Part shown: piece by piece, positions 57,001 to 64,000 of the stretch
Numbering within the stretch: position 1 is the first letter of the stretch
Layout: each line of letters begins with the position of its first letter
Assembly (NCBI RefSeq): GCF_002423035.1
Contig: NZ_DIUM01000066.1
Span: forward strand, 10,827-74,826
Direction of reading: 5' to 3'
Source: Thiocapsa sp. UBA6158
GTDB taxonomy: Bacteria; Pseudomonadota; Gammaproteobacteria; Chromatiales; Chromatiaceae
Length of the DNA: 64,000 nt
The notes under the pieces: generated by a model
The model's input: only the letters and a program-made list of their open reading frames with translations
Databases searched by the model: none
What the model was told of the DNA's origin: nothing
Position numbers and translations under genes: made by a program

Positions 57001-57084
57001 GTCGTGCCGGCCTTCTACATGCTGCTCTCGCCGGTTCAGCATCGGACCATCGGCGTCGTGCGTCCCGAGACCGATGCGACCTAG
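54013..57084 (+). CDS. RND-family efflux transporter permease (system 2)
   Basis: A 1023-residue AcrB/MexB-type pump. The N-terminus 'TFTDIFVHRPVLATVVSLLIFILGIRAFMDLEIRQYPETRNTVVTITTAYPGASSDLVQGFITTPLQQAI' is typical of MexB-like HAE-1 pumps. The TM4 pair 'AIGLVVDDAIIVVENVHRHLEMG' carries the proton-relay Asp-Asp. The second half ends 'GLITLIGLIAKNGILIVEFSNQLRE' with the TM10 Lys. It shares ATGA with the adaptor gene. It is clearly different from the HAE-1 pump at 21-24 kb, so the locus is not a local duplicate. No TolC-type gene adjoins. Confidence 0.95.
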   Translation: MTFTDIFVHRPVLATVVSLLIFILGIRAFMDLEIRQYPETRNTVVTITTAYPGASSDLVQGFITTPLQQAIAEANGIEYLVGTSTAGLSVIEANMRLNYDPNAAVAEIQAKVASRLNVLPEAAQNPVIDSTTGDSTALMYLAFYSEEMTLPQITDYLIRVVQPQLQALEGIAKAEIFGDQTFAMRIWLDPARMASLGVSGDEVARVLAENNYLAGIGRLRGDQVQIDLSATTDVSRVEDFQRLVVRTQDDTLIRLDDIAEVEMGAKTYDSATLYKGIPAIFIGIEPAPGSNPLEVAARVQDLMPELETQFPEGLKAFVPYDASEFIEESIKEVFKTLAEAVLIVLLVIFLSLGSIRAALVPSVAVPLSIVGAGFLMLLFGFSINLLTLLAMVLAIGLVVDDAIIVVENVHRHLEMGKSGTQAAIDGARELAMPIIAMTLTLVAVYAPIGFMGGLVGSLFTEFAFTLAGAVVVSGIVALTLSPMLAGHVLRAGSDQSRFERRVEHIFKDLSNGYRRLLHGWLEYPGVTLLVAIVILAAIYGMYSMTKKELAPTEDQSILFFMGTTPQTATVDLNLRYIDEMLPIFESFPEYEESFIIAGMGGDQSVTFGGFKMFPHSERERGQMEIQPQLQGMLGEITGMQTVVFPRPSLPTPGNGIPVEFVVLSDRPVAELDALADQLLGKAMASGNFMFLSKDIKYERPRTVLEVDRDLAGDLGVSMADLGRSLSVMLNEDYVNWFSLEGRSYQVIPQVSQRFRNDIGELQDFYVRNAGGDLIPLSALVEIRDQVEPSKRVQFQQLNAITLSGVMTPGVPLGAALAYLEQEASALFPRGVRWDYKGESRQFKTEGAALEVTFFLSLLIIYLVLAAQFESWRDPFVILMSVPLTIAGALAFLFLGFASVNIYTQVGLITLIGLIAKNGILIVEFSNQLREREGLSKREAVEQASAIRLRPILMTTVSMLVAMIPLLIATGPGAVSRFDIGLVIITGLGIGTLFTLFVVPAFYMLLSPVQHRTIGVVRPETDAT

Positions 57085-57182
57085 CGCAGCACGGCAGATA
57101 TGTCGAGACGGTTCGTTGTCGTTGTCGTGATCGACCGCTGCGACTAGGATCACAAGCAAATTACAAAGAGCAGGAGACCCCG

Positions 57183-57626
57183 ATGTCTCTCTACGATCGA
57201 GATTTCTTCGCTTGGGCCAACGAGCAGGCCGCATTACTGCGTGCCGGTCGTCTCGCGGCCGCCGACATCGAGAACATCGCCGAGGAGATCGAAAGCATGG
57301 GTCGGAGCGAGAAAAGGGAGCTCCTGAGTCGACTCGCCATCCTGTTGATGCACATGCTCAAATGGCAGGCGCAACCGATGCTGCGAGGCAACTCGTGGCG
57401 CGGCACCATCAGGATTCAGCGCCGCGAGATCGCCCGCCACTTGGCGGACAATCCAAGCCTCAAAGCGAAGCTCCCCGAGATCTTGTCGGCCGCTTACGGC
57501 GATGCCGTCTTGCTTGCGGCGAACGAGACCGGACTGGCTGAATCGGCGTTTCCGTCGCTCAATCCATGGCGCTTCGACGAGATCATGGACGATCATTTTT
57601 GGCCGGGTACGAACGACACGGCATGA
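57183..57626 (+). CDS. DUF29 family protein
   Basis: A 147-residue protein with AGCAGGAG before the ATG. DUF29 hallmarks are the N-terminal 'LYDRDFFAWANEQAALLRAGRLAAADIENIAEEIESMGRSEKREL', the 'LLMHMLKWQAQPMLRGNSWRGTIRIQRREIARHL' block and 'NPWRFDEIMDDHFWPG' at the end. DUF29 proteins are common in cyanobacteria and purple bacteria, often in several copies; the function is unknown. It appears monocistronic. Confidence 0.9.
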   Translation: MSLYDRDFFAWANEQAALLRAGRLAAADIENIAEEIESMGRSEKRELLSRLAILLMHMLKWQAQPMLRGNSWRGTIRIQRREIARHLADNPSLKAKLPEILSAAYGDAVLLAANETGLAESAFPSLNPWRFDEIMDDHFWPGTNDTA

Positions 57627-57743
57627 ACCACCGGGTGACCCCGTCGCGACCGCAGGACCGGCGTCACCCGGGTACTGCTTCTCCAGCAGATCATGACCGA
57701 GTTGGCGGAGGATGGCCGCTGTGGAATCGGTCTGCAAGAAGGC

Positions 57744-58388
57744 CTATCGGCGCTCGGGAACGACCCGGGGACTCCGACGCCTCACCGACCGGATCCGCGC
57801 GGCGAGATCGGCCCAGGGTACGCGCAAGCCTAGCAAGACCGCGAGGATGATCGCGTAGATTGCGGGCTCCAAGAGATCCGCCTTCACCAGCCAGAGATAG
57901 TGCAGCACGCCGAGCACGCCGATGGCGTAGATGGCCCGATGCAGCCTCTTCCAGCGCCGACCGAGACGGCGGATCCAGTCTTGGGTGGAGGTGATGGCCA
58001 AAGGCACCATCAAAACGAAGGCCGCGAAACCGACTGTGATGTAGGGCCTTTTGAGCACATCCTCGGCGATCGTCCCCAAATCGAAGAATCGATCCAGCCA
58101 AAGGTAGGTCGTGAAGTGCAGGACCGCATAGAAGAAGGCGAACAGGCCCAGCATGCGCCGGAACCGTACCAGCCAGGCTTGCCCGGTCAGACGCCGTAAA
58201 GGGGTCACCGCGAGCGTGACCAAGAGAAGTCGCAGGGTCCAATCACCGGTGAAATGCGTGATCACCTCGACCGGATTGGGTCCGAGCGCACCGCTCGCCC
58301 CGCGCGAGATCAAGAAGCCGAGGGGCACCAGGCAAAGCAGGAAGCCCAGCGGCTTGCCGTAGCGCACAAGTATCTCGCTTCGAGTCAT
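57744..58388 (-). CDS. msrQ: MsrQ, heme-binding subunit of the periplasmic Met-SO reductase
   Basis: A 214-residue membrane protein that passes quinol electrons through b-type heme to MsrP. About six membrane helices are visible, with heme-ligand His residues in 'VITHFTGDWTLRLLL', 'FYAVLHFTTYLWL', 'RLHRAIYAIGVLGVLHYLWL'. 'RRLTGQAWLVRFRRMLGLFAFFYAVLHF' is typical of the family. Only one base separates its ATG from the msrP stop, so the pair is co-translated. Confidence 0.93.
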   Translation of the reverse strand: MTRSEILVRYGKPLGFLLCLVPLGFLISRGASGALGPNPVEVITHFTGDWTLRLLLVTLAVTPLRRLTGQAWLVRFRRMLGLFAFFYAVLHFTTYLWLDRFFDLGTIAEDVLKRPYITVGFAAFVLMVPLAITSTQDWIRRLGRRWKRLHRAIYAIGVLGVLHYLWLVKADLLEPAIYAIILAVLLGLRVPWADLAARIRSVRRRSPRVVPERR

Positions 58389-58389
58389 C

Positions 58390-59349
58390 TCAGTAAAACC
58401 GTTTCAGGTCCATCCCGGCGTACAGATCGGCCACCTGATCCGCGTAGCCGTTGAACGGCAGTGTCTCGCGCTTCTTCGCCAGCCAGCCGTCGCCGATCAC
58501 GCGATGGGTCCTCTGACTCCAGCGCGGATGGTCCACGGCCGGATTGACGTTGGCGTAGAACCCGTACTCGTTCGCCTGCATGCGGTTCCAGGTCGCCGGC
58601 GGCTCCTTCTCGGTGAAGCTGATCCGCACGATCGACTTGATGCTCTTGAATCCGTACTTCCAGGGAACGACGAGACGCAAGGGCGCACCGTTCTGGTTCG
58701 GCAGCAGCTCGCCGTAGAGACCTGTCGAGAGAATCGTCAGCGGATGCATCGCCTCGTCCATCCGCAGCCCTTCGCGATAGGGCCAGTCGAGCACGCGACG
58801 CTTCTGTCCCGGCATTTGCTCCGGATCGTAGAGCGTCTCGAAAGCAACATACTTGGCCTTGGAGGTCGGCTCGAAGCGTTTGATCAGGTCTGCGAGCGGG
58901 AACCCGACCCAGGGCACCACCATGGCCCAAGCCTCGACACAGCGCAGCCGATAGATGCGTTCCTCCTGCGTGAATGACGCGAGGATGTCCTCGATCCCGA
59001 TCTCGCCGGGCGCGGCACATTCTCCGTCGACGGTGACCGTCCAGGGGCGCGGTTTAAGAAACCTGGCGTTGGTCTGCGGATCGGTCTTGTCCGTGCCGAG
59101 CTCGTAGAAATTGTTGTAGCTGGTGATGTCTTCGAGGCTGGTCGGGGGCTCGTCGGTGCTGAATGGACTCGGGCGGACATTCGGGATCGCTTCCCCCGCA
59201 AGCACCCGAGTTGGCCCCGCACCGGAGAACCCGAGCGCCGCGAGACCGATTCCGGATGCAGACGCCTTCAAAAACTCACGGCGGCGCTGCCACACCTGCG
59301 GCGGCGTGATCTCGGAGGGCAGGATATCGGCGGGTTTCTTGATCAGCAT
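58390..59349 (-). CDS. msrP: MsrP, periplasmic molybdopterin methionine sulfoxide reductase
   Basis: A 319-residue Tat-exported enzyme that repairs oxidised methionine in periplasmic proteins. The start [16 protein letters not shown] with GGAG just upstream is the family start; an in-frame ATG 42 bp upstream is less likely. The Tat motif is '[20 protein letters not shown]', and the molybdenum-ligand Cys is in '[23 protein letters not shown]'. '[30 protein letters not shown]' is also diagnostic. It forms an operon with msrQ. Confidence 0.95.
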   Translation of the reverse strand: MLIKKPADILPSEITPPQVWQRRREFLKASASGIGLAALGFSGAGPTRVLAGEAIPNVRPSPFSTDEPPTSLEDITSYNNFYELGTDKTDPQTNARFLKPRPWTVTVDGECAAPGEIGIEDILASFTQEERIYRLRCVEAWAMVVPWVGFPLADLIKRFEPTSKAKYVAFETLYDPEQMPGQKRRVLDWPYREGLRMDEAMHPLTILSTGLYGELLPNQNGAPLRLVVPWKYGFKSIKSIVRISFTEKEPPATWNRMQANEYGFYANVNPAVDHPRWSQRTHRVIGDGWLAKKRETLPFNGYADQVADLYAGMDLKRFY

Positions 59350-59580
59350 GTCGTCTCCGGAATTCTGGGATGCGCCCTCGCCGTTCGGCATTGGATCGCA
59401 CGTTCAACAGACCCGGCGCCTCGCCGGGTTCTTTCATGCCGATTAGATGGGGACGAGATCGGTCGGTTCGCGAGGGCGAAGGGACGAAAGGATTGAGATC
59501 GAATCCCTAAGCCACAGCATTCATCAGCAATTTTTCTTAAACCTTTCGAGCATCCGAGACGCTGATTTCAGACATCAGCT

Positions 59581-60516
59581 TCAGAGCTCGACGCGGGTCC
59601 CTGGCGGACTCGAGGCAGGTCGACGCGACCACCAGGATGCCAGCGCCGCTCCCGAAAGGTTATGCCAGATTGAAAACACGGCACCGGGCAGCGCCGCAGC
59701 CGGGCCGAAGAACTTCACCGCAAGGGCGACGGCGAGTCCCGAGTTCTGCATCCCGACCTCGATCGCCAGCGTGCGTGCCGTGGCCTCGTCCCGACCGAGC
59801 AGACGCGCGAGCCAGTAGCCGGCGGCGAGTCCGATCCCGTTGTGCAGCGCGACCGCGATCACCACTGCAAGGCCGACATGCGCGAGTTTGCCGGCGTTCA
59901 GGGCGACGATGATGGCGATGATGAGGACGATGGCGGCGACCGAGACGAGCGGGAAGACCGCCTTGACGGGTCCGATCCGCGAGCCGAGCCAGCGGTTGAC
60001 CAGAAGACCCAAGGCGAGCGGCGCCAAGACGACCTGGGCGATGGAGATCAACATCTCCAGGGCGGGAACAGGGACGCTCTCGCCGAGATAGAGCCAGGTC
60101 AAGGCCGGCGTCAGCAGCACGGCGGCGAGCGTCGAGGCGGTCGTGAGCGTGATGGAGAGTGCGACATCGCCCTTCGCGAGATAGCAGACAAGGTTCGAGG
60201 CGGTTCCGCCCGGGGCCGTCCCGACCAGGATCAGGCCCGCCAGAAGCTCGGGCGGAAAACCCATCGCCATACCGATCGACCAGGCCGCGAGCGGCATCAC
60301 GCCGAACTGGAGCGCCATCCCGAGTCCGAGGAGACCGGGCCGGCGCAGGACGGCCGCGAACTGGCTCAGGGTCAGGGTGACGCCCATCCCGAACATCACC
60401 AGACCGAGCAAGGGCAGGACCGCCGGCTTGAGCCCGACGAGCCACTCCGGGAACAGATAAGCAACGCTCGCGCCCAGGACGGCCCAGAGCGGGAACCAAG
60501 TCGCGATGCGCGTCAT
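59581..60516 (-). CDS. Bile acid:sodium symporter (BASS) family transporter
   Basis: A 311-residue inner-membrane protein with nine or ten helices. Family blocks include 'PLLGLVMFGMGVTLTLSQF', 'LAGLILVGTAPGGTASNLVCYLAKGDVALSITLTTASTLAAVLLTPAL' and 'ARTLAIEVGMQNSGLAVALAVKFF', the last matching the EVGMQNSGLG-type motif of the BASS/SBF fold. Bacterial relatives move small organic acids with sodium. The actual substrate is unknown. The gene lies between msrPQ and the metY gene, in the same direction, separated by hairpins on the metY side. Confidence 0.88.
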   Translation of the reverse strand: MTRIATWFPLWAVLGASVAYLFPEWLVGLKPAVLPLLGLVMFGMGVTLTLSQFAAVLRRPGLLGLGMALQFGVMPLAAWSIGMAMGFPPELLAGLILVGTAPGGTASNLVCYLAKGDVALSITLTTASTLAAVLLTPALTWLYLGESVPVPALEMLISIAQVVLAPLALGLLVNRWLGSRIGPVKAVFPLVSVAAIVLIIAIIVALNAGKLAHVGLAVVIAVALHNGIGLAAGYWLARLLGRDEATARTLAIEVGMQNSGLAVALAVKFFGPAAALPGAVFSIWHNLSGAALASWWSRRPASSPPGTRVEL

Positions 60517-60599
60517 ACCAGTCTTGCTCCGAGGCGAATTTCGACCAATCGGGTTTAGGCGGGTATAGGCGATTTCCGGAAACCGCAGAACCGCCGTGT

Positions 60600-60665
60600 G
60601 TCGGGCTGAAGCCCGACAAAGGCACCGCAGGATAGAGAGACGCCGGGTCGGACTGAAGTCCGACC
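60600..60665. repeat. Two hairpins with compensatory stems after metY
   Basis: GTCGGGCTGAAGCCCGAC (60600-60617) and GGTCGGACTGAAGTCCGACC (60646-60665) are perfect hairpins around a central TGAA. The stems are the same except that a G-C pair in the first is an A-T pair in the second, a compensatory change. They follow the metY stop (60692 side) on the minus strand and could act as terminators; their symmetry also fits a REP-type element. Confidence 0.75.
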
Positions 60666-60691
60666 CACAGCGCGCTGGCGGATCTGATAGC

Positions 60692-61969
60692 CTACTCTGC
60701 CGCCGCCAACGCCTGTTCCAGATCGGCGATGATGTCGTCGATATGCTCGATGCCGATCGAGAGGCGGATCAGGTCCTCGGAGACGCCGGCGCACGCCAGC
60801 TCCTCGGGCGAGAGCTGTCGGTGGGTCGTCGTGGCCGGATGACAGGCAAGCGTCTTGGCATCGCCGATGTTGACCAGACGCACCGTCAGCTTGAGCGCAT
60901 CGATGAACCGGGCACCGGCCGCGCGCCCGCCCTTGATGCCGAACGACAGGATGGAGCTGGCCTTGGCGCCGTCCATATACTTCTGCACCAGCGGATAATC
61001 CGGGCTGTCGGGCAGTCCGGCATAGCGGACCCATTCGACTTGGGGTTTCGCCTTGAGGTACTCGGCCACAGCGATCGCGTTCTCGCAGTGCCGATCCATG
61101 CGCACATGCAGTGTCTCGATGCCTTGGAGGATCAAGAAACTGTTAAAGGGCGAGATGGCCGCGCCCATGTTGCGCAGGGGCACGACGCGGGCGCGGGCGA
61201 TGTAGGCCGCCGCGCCGAGCGTCTCGGTGTAGACCACGCCGTGATAGGAGATGTCCGGCTCGTTGAGCATCGGGAAGCGGCTTGCGTGCTCGGCCCAGGG
61301 GAATTTGCCCGAGTCGACCAGGACGCCGCCGATCGTGGTCCCGTGTCCGCCCATGTATTTCGTCGCGGCATGGACGACGATGTCGCAACCGTGCTCGAAT
61401 GGGCGGCACAGGTAGGGGCTGGGTACGGTATTGTCGACGATGACGGGCACGCCGTGGGCATGTGCCATGTCCGAGATCGCGCGCAGATCCGCGACGTTGC
61501 CGGCGGGGTTGCCGATGGACTCGCAGAAGACCGCCTTGGTCTTATCGTCAATCTGTGCGGCCATGCCCTCGATGTCGTTGGGCGCGGCGAAACGCACCTG
61601 GATCCCGAGTCGGGGCAAGGTGTGGGCGAAGAGATTGTAGCTCCCGCCGTACAGGGTCGAGACCGCGACGATGTTGTCCCCTGCCTGAGCGATGGTGAAG
61701 ATGGAGGCGGTCACCGCGGCCATACCCGAGGCGAGCGCCAAGCCCCCGACCCCGCCTTCCATCGCAGCCACACGTTGCTCCAGCACGTCGCTGGTCGGAT
61801 TCATGATGCGGGTGTAGATGTTTCCGGCGACCTTTAAATCGAAGAGATCGGCGCCGTGCTGGGTATCGTCGAAGGCGTAGCTGGTGGTCTGATAGATGGG
61901 GGTGGCGACCGCCTTGGTGGTCGGATCCGGGGCAAAACCGGCGTGAATCGCGAGCGTCTCGATCTTCAT
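60692..61969 (-). CDS. metY: O-acetylhomoserine sulfhydrylase
   Basis: A 425-residue PLP enzyme that makes homocysteine from O-acetylhomoserine and sulfide, consistent with a sulfide-rich organism. The start 'MKIETLAIHAGFAPDPTTKAVATPIYQTTSYAFDD' follows CAGGAG; the longer upstream frame is not conserved. The PLP Lys is in 'DIVVHAATKYMGGHGTTIGG'. 'IYTRIMNPTSDVLEQRVAAMEGG' and 'VNIGDAKTLACHPATTTHRQL' are typical of this Cys/Met-metabolism PLP family. No SAM-type riboswitch was recognised upstream. Confidence 0.93.
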   Translation of the reverse strand: MKIETLAIHAGFAPDPTTKAVATPIYQTTSYAFDDTQHGADLFDLKVAGNIYTRIMNPTSDVLEQRVAAMEGGVGGLALASGMAAVTASIFTIAQAGDNIVAVSTLYGGSYNLFAHTLPRLGIQVRFAAPNDIEGMAAQIDDKTKAVFCESIGNPAGNVADLRAISDMAHAHGVPVIVDNTVPSPYLCRPFEHGCDIVVHAATKYMGGHGTTIGGVLVDSGKFPWAEHASRFPMLNEPDISYHGVVYTETLGAAAYIARARVVPLRNMGAAISPFNSFLILQGIETLHVRMDRHCENAIAVAEYLKAKPQVEWVRYAGLPDSPDYPLVQKYMDGAKASSILSFGIKGGRAAGARFIDALKLTVRLVNIGDAKTLACHPATTTHRQLSPEELACAGVSEDLIRLSIGIEHIDDIIADLEQALAAAE

Positions 61970-62211
61970 TGTGGCTCCTGGTGGTGGTGTCGTTGTCGTG
62001 GGCGAGGCGATCGTCGGCCTGCCGAGCGGCATTCGCGGAAAGGCCCGCCGATGGTATCCATCAGGTCCGACACTGTCGATCGATGCCGAGCCATCGCTGC
62101 GCAGCCGGATAAGGTCATCCCTGGATTCGGCTGCTTCTGGTAGATTTACAGGGTCGGCTGCGACGAGTCGGCCACCCGAAAACACAACAACGACGGCGGA
62201 GGATAAACGAG

Positions 62212-63066
62212 ATGGTCGAGATCAAACATCGCGAGACTGGACAGGTCCTCGAAACGATCGACGCGGACACCCTTGCGGGTGCGGATCTGCGAGACATGCA
62301 CTTGAACGGCGCGGATCTGCGCGGCGCGGACCTCTCGGGCGCCAACCTGGAGTCGAGCGATCTGGTCGGCGCCTTGCTGAGCGGCGCACGGCTGGTCGAT
62401 GCCGTCCTGATCGCGACCGATCTGACCGACGCCGACCTCAGCAACGCCGATCTCACGCAGGCCCATCTGGGCGCGGAGCGACCGTCGCGTGCGGCGACAC
62501 TCAACGGCGCGAACCTCGAGCAGGCGACGCTCGAGCGCGCCGATCTGCGTCATGCCGATGTCAGAAGGGCCAACCTGCGAGGTGCCAACCTGGGGCATGC
62601 GGACATGCGCGGCACCGACTTTCAGGGCAGCGATCTGTGTCACGTGGTCGCAACCAAGGCGCTCTTTATCCGCGCCAATCTGCGCGAGACCAATCTGTGC
62701 GGTGCGGATCTGCGCGATTGTCACCTCAACGATGCGAATCTGGCGGGCGCCAGCATGCACGAGGCCGACCTAAGCAGCGCCCTTCCAGGCGGGTTTACGG
62801 TCATCAACCTGGCCAACTTCGAGGGCGCCGATCTGCGCGGATCCAAGCTGCGCAGCGTGTCGGCCCAAGAGACCAATTTTCGCAATGCCAACCTCACGGA
62901 TGTCGACCTGACCAACGCCGTGCTCGGGGGTGCGATCCTGCGCCGCGCCGACGTCACCAACACCGATTTTTCGGGCGTCGAGCTGGCGAGTGTCACGATG
63001 GAGTTCGCCAACTTTTCAAAGGCGCGCAACGCCGTCTATCCCTCTTACAAGAAAAATCTCAGGTAA
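62212..63066 (+). CDS. Pentapeptide-repeat protein
   Basis: A 284-residue protein made almost wholly of A(D/N)LxX repeats, forming a right-handed quadrilateral beta-helix. Runs include 'LAGADLRDMHLNGADLRGADLSGANL' and 'NLEQATLERADLRHADVRRANLRGANLGHADM', with interruptions near residues 85-95 and 195-205. The N-terminal 'VEIKHRETGQVLETIDADT' is a short non-repeat cap. GGAGG lies before the ATG. Pentapeptide proteins can mimic DNA or act as scaffolds. Only 3 nt separate its stop from the next ATG, so it is coupled to the FAD oxidoreductase gene. Confidence 0.92.
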   Translation: MVEIKHRETGQVLETIDADTLAGADLRDMHLNGADLRGADLSGANLESSDLVGALLSGARLVDAVLIATDLTDADLSNADLTQAHLGAERPSRAATLNGANLEQATLERADLRHADVRRANLRGANLGHADMRGTDFQGSDLCHVVATKALFIRANLRETNLCGADLRDCHLNDANLAGASMHEADLSSALPGGFTVINLANFEGADLRGSKLRSVSAQETNFRNANLTDVDLTNAVLGGAILRRADVTNTDFSGVELASVTMEFANFSKARNAVYPSYKKNLR

Positions 63067-63069
63067 GTT

Positions 63070-64000
63070 ATGGCTAGTGAAGGAAGTGGTGAGGAACGGA
63101 TTGCCATCCTCGGCGCCGGGATCTCCGGACTGAGCCTGGGTTGGCTGCTCTCGCGGATGGGCAAGCGGGTCACGCTGTTCGAATCCACCGATCGGATCGG
63201 TGGACTGGCGCGCACCTTCCACTGGCACGGCGTGCCCTGCGATATCGCGCCCCATCGGCTCTATACGCAAGATCAGGCGCTCGTCGAGATGATCGAGTCC
63301 CTGGTGCCGTTGCGCGAGCATCGCCGCAACAGCCGCATCCTGATGAAGGACAAGGTGATCGCGGATCCGATCAATCCGATCGAGCTGGTCCTGAAATTCG
63401 ATCCAAAAACCGCAGCCAGCTTGATCATGGGCTTTCTCGCGCGTCCGAAGCTCTCGGAAGACTCCTTCGAGGCGCTGGCCCTAAATCGCTATGGGAGAGG
63501 GCTTTACGACTTCTTTTTCGAACCCTATACGAAAAAGATGTTCGGTGTTCCGCCCAGCGAGCTCTCGGTCACCTGGGGGCGGGAGAAGCTGCGCTCATCC
63601 GGACTTCTCGACACCATCCGGCGCAGCTCCAAGACCTTCTTCAGTACCTTTCACTACCCGGCCGATGGCGGTTACGGACAGATTGCCGACGCCATGCATA
63701 GACACATCCATGGTGAGGTGATGCTCGAATCCAAGGTGACCGGCCTCGAACGCACCGAGAACCGGGTGACCGCGATCCAGTATCGTCGACACGGCGAGTC
63801 GCACCGTTTCGAGTGCGACCGTGTCTTCAGCACCCTGCCGGCCACCCTGCTCGGGCGGATGCTCGGGGAGGACTTCAAGCTCAGGTATCGCGGCATCGAG
63901 CTGGTCTATCTGCATGTGAAGAAACCGCGCGTGATGCCCTACCAGTGGGTCTATTTCGGCGACGGCGATGTCGTGATGGCCTTGATCATCGGTTGGTCCA
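63070..64000 (+). CDS. FAD-dependent oxidoreductase, amine oxidase/protoporphyrinogen oxidase-like (partial)
   Basis: The visible 310 residues run off the window. The N-terminal dinucleotide-binding motif is 'IAILGAGISGLSLGWLLSRMG', followed by 'LFESTDRIGGLARTFHWHGVPCDIAPHRLY', the second FAD contact. 'NRYGRGLYDFFFEPYTKKMFGVPPSELSVTWGREKL' and 'YPADGGYGQIADAMHRHI' follow, then 'RVFSTLPATLLGRML'. This matches NAD(P)-binding FAD proteins of the amine oxidase, UDP-galactopyranose mutase-like and protoporphyrinogen oxidase-like group, among which I cannot choose. The start lies 3 nt after the pentapeptide stop. The C-terminus is outside the window. Confidence 0.85.
   Translation, partial: MASEGSGEERIAILGAGISGLSLGWLLSRMGKRVTLFESTDRIGGLARTFHWHGVPCDIAPHRLYTQDQALVEMIESLVPLREHRRNSRILMKDKVIADPINPIELVLKFDPKTAASLIMGFLARPKLSEDSFEALALNRYGRGLYDFFFEPYTKKMFGVPPSELSVTWGREKLRSSGLLDTIRRSSKTFFSTFHYPADGGYGQIADAMHRHIHGEVMLESKVTGLERTENRVTAIQYRRHGESHRFECDRVFSTLPATLLGRMLGEDFKLRYRGIELVYLHVKKPRVMPYQWVYFGDGDVVMALIIGWS

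Noticed and set aside
61970..62211. SAM-type riboswitch upstream of metY
   Set aside because: I looked for a conserved SAM or SAH aptamer core in the leader and found no recognisable one.

Overview
The window is about 64 kb of dense, GC-rich chromosomal DNA from a gammaproteobacterium. I infer a purple sulfur bacterium (Chromatiaceae type) from the gene mix: tandem GH57 proteins, MsrPQ, SufBCD-SufT, CysZ, CysC, paired RND pumps, a very large kinase/ATPase/GGDEF fusion, and dispersed palindromic repeats. No rRNA or photosynthesis gene is present to confirm this. I see no tRNA, rRNA, CRISPR array, intact insertion sequence or prophage.

0-7.2 kb: the tail of a probable reductase; a minus-strand cluster of two GH57 proteins and a DUF2750 protein; then a plus-strand ABC export operon (81-aa protein, LolD/YbbA-like ATPase, YbbP-like permease) whose junctions overlap by 4 nt. 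7.3-13.8 kb: a Lys/Ala/Pro-rich DUF2934 protein, an LtaS-like sulfatase-fold transferase, and a translationally coupled pair of a duplicated-domain unknown and the copper pump CopA. 14-16.6 kb is the most accessory-looking stretch: mazEF with a palindromic operator, a 5'-truncated GNAT gene, a decayed Rieske/glutaredoxin-like fusion, and an unusual palindrome. 16.7-25.5 kb: a secreted phytase-like propeller protein, about 1 kb without a recognisable gene, a RIO-type kinase and an RND efflux pair. 25.8-34.4 kb: a 1812-residue kinase-ATPase-GAF-PAS-diguanylate cyclase, a small SET protein, Tex and a small unknown. 34.4-38 kb: a phosphopantetheinyl transferase, UppP, a frameshifted DedA gene and an alkaline-phosphatase-superfamily protein.

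38-47 kb is an iron/sulfur block. sufB-sufC-sufD-sufT (minus, no sufS visible) is divergent from a ferric iron ABC importer (binding protein, permease, ATPase), so iron uptake and Fe-S assembly share one 319-bp control region. 47-53 kb holds small membrane and lipoproteins, CysC, a DUF2333 protein, a Pro/Ala-rich membrane-anchored protein carrying a thrice-repeated M-x-H-F-[A/S]-P-[L/M] motif, and a fusion of CysZ with a C-terminal J domain. 52.8-64 kb: a second RND pair, a DUF29 protein, msrPQ, a bile-acid:sodium-symporter-family protein, an O-acetylhomoserine sulfhydrylase, and a pentapeptide-repeat protein coupled to an FAD oxidoreductase that runs off the end.

The observations most worth following are: (1) a dispersed TTRAACCGCG repeat that at several genes contains or abuts the stop codon; (2) the HF[A/S]P repeat protein; (3) the CysZ-J-domain fusion; (4) the one-base frameshift in dedA; (5) the gene remnants next to mazEF; (6) two hairpins at 60.6 kb that differ by compensatory base changes. 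No single locus is clearly a new multi-gene system. The best candidate neighbourhood for unexplored biology is 47-53 kb.
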